The notes under the pieces are model-generated. The model saw only the letters and a list, made by a program, of their open reading frames with translations. It was not told the origin of the DNA and did no database searches. A stretch of 64,000 bases of DNA from positions 620,001 through 684,000 of the forward strand of contig LUGG01000027.1 of the NCBI GenBank assembly GCA_001683735.1. Direction: 5' to 3'. The first letter of the stretch is position 1, and every line of letters starts with the position of its first letter. This DNA comes from Grifola frondosa (taxonomy: Eukaryota > Basidiomycota > Agaricomycetes > Polyporales > Grifolaceae). Of this stretch, positions 60,967 through 64,000 are shown one piece after another. Both the position numbers and the translations under genes were made by a program.

Positions 60967-62557
60967 CGCGCCCACAGCCAATGTGTTAGATATCTGAATG
61001 TGGTGGGAGTGCAAGGTGTTGCAATGATTTGAATGCTCAGGCGCACCTTTATTTAACCTCTAGCTACAAAATACGCTTGACAGACCACGGGATGCGAGAA
61101 AAGCTCTCCGAATGGCAGGGAAGTTTGGTCATGCGCCATTGATTTGGCCGCCCACCATGGACCGTGCGGCGTGGGCCGTGCTTTAGTTTTGATGAAAAAC
61201 CTTCAGCACGGCTAGAGATATTGAGTAGCAATCAACTACCTGCTCCAGGATCGCGACCGAAACCATCTACGCGACCTCGTGTCGTCCAGCATTTGCAGTA
61301 TGGTTGCATGAACACAAGACCTTTGCACTAGTATATTCGAGCGTGTATTGTTCAGGGTGATAAATGGAGAGACTAACCTCATCTCAGGTACGCGTGAGCG
61401 GCGCACCATAAGAAGTGATTCTCGTAGATTGGGCAGTCGTGCTTTCATGACTAGGACTACATAGTATGGGAGATACGTAGTACAGATGTTATTATTTCTT
61501 GGATCAGTAAAAGTTGGGAGACAATTTAGCAGCAGATTTAATGCACATCATAAGCACAAACTCGCGTTACCCGGCCATAGCGTGAAGCAAAGCAGGATTC
61601 CGATTCCCAGAAAACTTCAGGAATCAGGAGTTCGTCACGAGCACCGACGCGTCGTGGTCACGTGGTCGCGAGTAACCTTCGGTGACAAGTCACCATCGCC
61701 GTCTCTCCCAGGTACTGTCTTTAAACCATCAACCAAGTCTAAAAGCTGATTAATTTTGATAGTTCCAGGTTGATACAATTACTTTGATACGGCGTCGTTG
61801 ACTTCACGGTTGACAAGCACCCCTCAACTATGTGATGGATATATCACTGCTTGTGTCAGGAATCTTCCTGTCGTTAACGTTCATCCTCTATTGTACTTCT
61901 CATAGTATCAACAAATATGCGTTGTTGATGCTCGAGTGAGTCGCTGAATTCAGGTAGACTCATATATGATTCCATACTCGGGGATTCATTGGACTCGTTT
62001 AGCTTACTTCGAGCTGGTAGATCGAAGCCAATCGGAACATATGTGCTGTTATCCCTGTCGAAGGCGTTATTATGCCTGTTATTAGCGTATCTCGAGGAGG
62101 CTCTGTGGTTATTCTGCGGCTTTGGGTCGGCTATGGAGCAACTTGAAGTGGCCTGTGCGTTCCTACTGACCGGGTTAATTGACTTCGAACTTCTTCAACA
62201 TTGACAGATCGACAGATCGACGTCTCATTCCAGGGCCAAATCTTCATGATAGCCCAGGGCAGGTATTTTGTATCATACATCAGGCTTCGCAGTCATAGGT
62301 AGGTTTATTCCGACGTCCACGGTACATACCCTACTGACTGAACACAGCCAATACAGGAGGAATCCCACACAATCCCTTTATACTTCACCGCAGCCCTGAA
62401 ATGCCGTATAGTGCGGAGATGTCATGCAGGAGTTTTTCTCAAGCTGATACTTCGCAATCAGATGAGTACATCCCGTTGAACGCTATATAGGAAGATATCA
62501 GCTGCGCTATCTCGTGTGTTCTGCTCCCTCGTATTGTTTGCACGGACCGGTATCACA
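60967..62557. other. Gene-free stretch of about 1.6 kb
   Basis: Divergent 5' flanks of the transporter and the second DUF6534 gene. Open stretches in it (61486-61749, 61989-62204) are not recognisable. A short GACAGATC tandem at 62204-62220. Confidence 0.4.
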
Positions 62558-64000
62558 ATGGCACAGGTTGACGAGCTCATGGGGTCTGTTTTGATCGGAG
62601 TCTGCTTGGCCTGCATGTTAGCATCACTATATAACCGTCACTGCGCATTACTGAACTTGATCTAGACTCTACGGAATTACCACTCTACAGACGTTTATGT
62701 ATGTGCAGACTTACGCCGACGATCCGCTTTTCTTGAGAGCCATGGTTCGTTGAGTACTATTGTGATGTACTTTCACGCGATTGTCTCACTGAATTGGTTC
62801 CGACACAGGTCTTCCTGGTTTGGTAATTAATTCATGCAAGAACAATTTGCTCCCGTATTGACTGTTTCAGCAGGATTATAGAAACAGTGCACACAGCCTT
62901 CTGTATACAATTCATCTACGTGTACTTGATTCTCCACTTCGGCGACGTGGAATTTTTGGCGAAAATATATTGGTGAGTGGCTTGACTGTATTACAGTTTG
63001 ATGACGGCACTAACGCAGAATACGGCTCTCAGGAATGCCGGAGTGAGTAAATCCCGTGAGATATAGAACCCGCTTACCATAATTTTGCTAGCCCATTATT
63101 CTAACAGGTGTAAGTCTAGTTTTATTGTCGTTCGTTGTGCTTCGTTAACAATTTTTTTTAGGTTTTAATTCAACTGATCGTGCATAGGTACGCTTGCACA
63201 TATCCGTTCTCCCTCACCTCAATATTGTTGTCACAGCTTCTATGTTCGACGTGTATGGATTCGTAAGTGCTATCGTCTTGAGCCCATATAACATTATCTC
63301 ACCTTCTACCCAAGTGAGCAATCGATCGCGTTTCATCGTTGCCCCCTCGTGAGCGCGGTCAGCGCTATTTTCTCATATTTTCAATGCTGAATCCATGATC
63401 AGGTGGTACTAGTAGGGACTCGCCTTGGTATGGTGATTTCTCCTTCTGATATCTCTTGCTAATCGGTTCTGTCAGGGTTTGGAATAGGTACGTCACACAT
63501 CTCCGTATCTAGTGTAAACTTCAATGGGATGTCACACAGGTGGAAATACAGTCTGGTGCGGAATCTCTGCCATACGTTAGATTGTAGTTTAACATTATGC
63601 ATAGCTTCCTATATCCTGCGTGGACCGAGTTTATGGAGAGAGAACAGGAGCATTGGTAGCTCACGTCCAGATACATCGGTCCCTCAACTTAGGGCTCATG
63701 CTTAGATGCATTTAGGTAGTCGTCAGTACTGGCATCGGGACTTCAGCCTGCATAGACGTAATAGTGGCAACCGTCCTCATCTACTACCTCACGAAGGGCC
63801 GCGGCAGATGGACGAGGTATGCTTAATCGGCTGGAAGACTACATTCATCGTTTAATTTAGAGGATGCCAGTTCGGATGGCGTGTTGACCTCCCTCATAGT
63901 GTATATCGTCAACACAGGCGCTCTCACAAGGTGCGCAACTCATTCTGTTTGACTCTACATTATTGACGCAAACTCGACTGATTTGATAGTTTTTGTTCTA
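62558..64000 (+). CDS. DUF6534-type multi-pass membrane protein (copy 2, cut by window end)
   Basis: The start at 62558 gives MAQVDELMGSVLIGVCLAC, then LYGITTLQTFMYVQTYADDP, VFLVW (14-nt exon), IIETVHTAFCIQFIYVYLIL, HFGDVEFLAKIYW, 10- and 18-nt exons (NAG, PIILTG), VLIQLIVHSFYVRRVWI, VVSTGIGTSACIDVIVATVL, IYYLTKGRGRWTR. The last visible hallmark exon ends VNTGALTR, where the window stops shortly after. Intron positions match copy 1 one for one as far as I followed. It is a dispersed paralogue 18 kb away, same strand. Confidence 0.78.

Overview
The window is nuclear DNA from a filamentous basidiomycete, most likely a wood-decaying polypore-type Agaricomycete. Genes are split by many short introns (mostly about 45-70 nt, GT...AG). 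The gene set includes a class II haem peroxidase with both a manganese site and a surface tryptophan, two DUF6534-type membrane proteins, a TRI5-type terpene synthase, an NIS1-like secreted protein and a P-loop NTPase of a type common in basidiomycetes. I place the organism by gene content only, not by species. I saw no rRNA, tRNA, CRISPR array or intact transposon.

Layout. 0-6 kb is an accessory region: the 3' end of a HET-like protein, then a P-loop NTPase gene bracketed by two decayed copies of an NIS1-like gene whose intact relative lies at 57 kb. 6-36 kb is a housekeeping core: QCR8 (respiratory complex III), a small heat-shock protein, VPS15 (PI3-kinase/autophagy), cytosolic threonyl-tRNA synthetase with an upstream in-frame start encoding a mitochondrial-type presequence, a CstF-64/RNA15 mRNA 3'-end factor, a second small heat-shock protein, a TRI5-like sesquiterpene synthase, SYF2 (splicing), a protein kinase, a GPI-anchored cell-wall protein, ORC3 and DAM1 sharing a 156-bp divergent promoter, and UPF3 (nonsense-mediated decay).

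36-64 kb is metabolic and secreted: an aromatic amino acid decarboxylase, an MCT-like transporter, a thioesterase-like protein, a DUF6534 protein, a tandem pair of delta-12 fatty acid desaturases, a predicted versatile peroxidase, the NIS1-like gene, a Dal5-like transporter and a second DUF6534 gene cut by the window end.

The points most worth a second look are: the ORC3/DAM1 promoter with a perfect 13-bp inverted repeat carrying a CGCG core; a 6-nt micro-exon supplying the catalytic aspartate of the terpene synthase; a conserved chain of 14-, 10- and 18-nt micro-exons in the two DUF6534 genes; the likely dual-targeted ThrRS; the DAM1 C-terminal extension behind an apparent one-base frame break; the NIS1-like relics; and an orphan promoter aimed antisense into the peroxidase gene. 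Exon models were made by eye from splice signals and protein conservation, so individual boundaries can be wrong.
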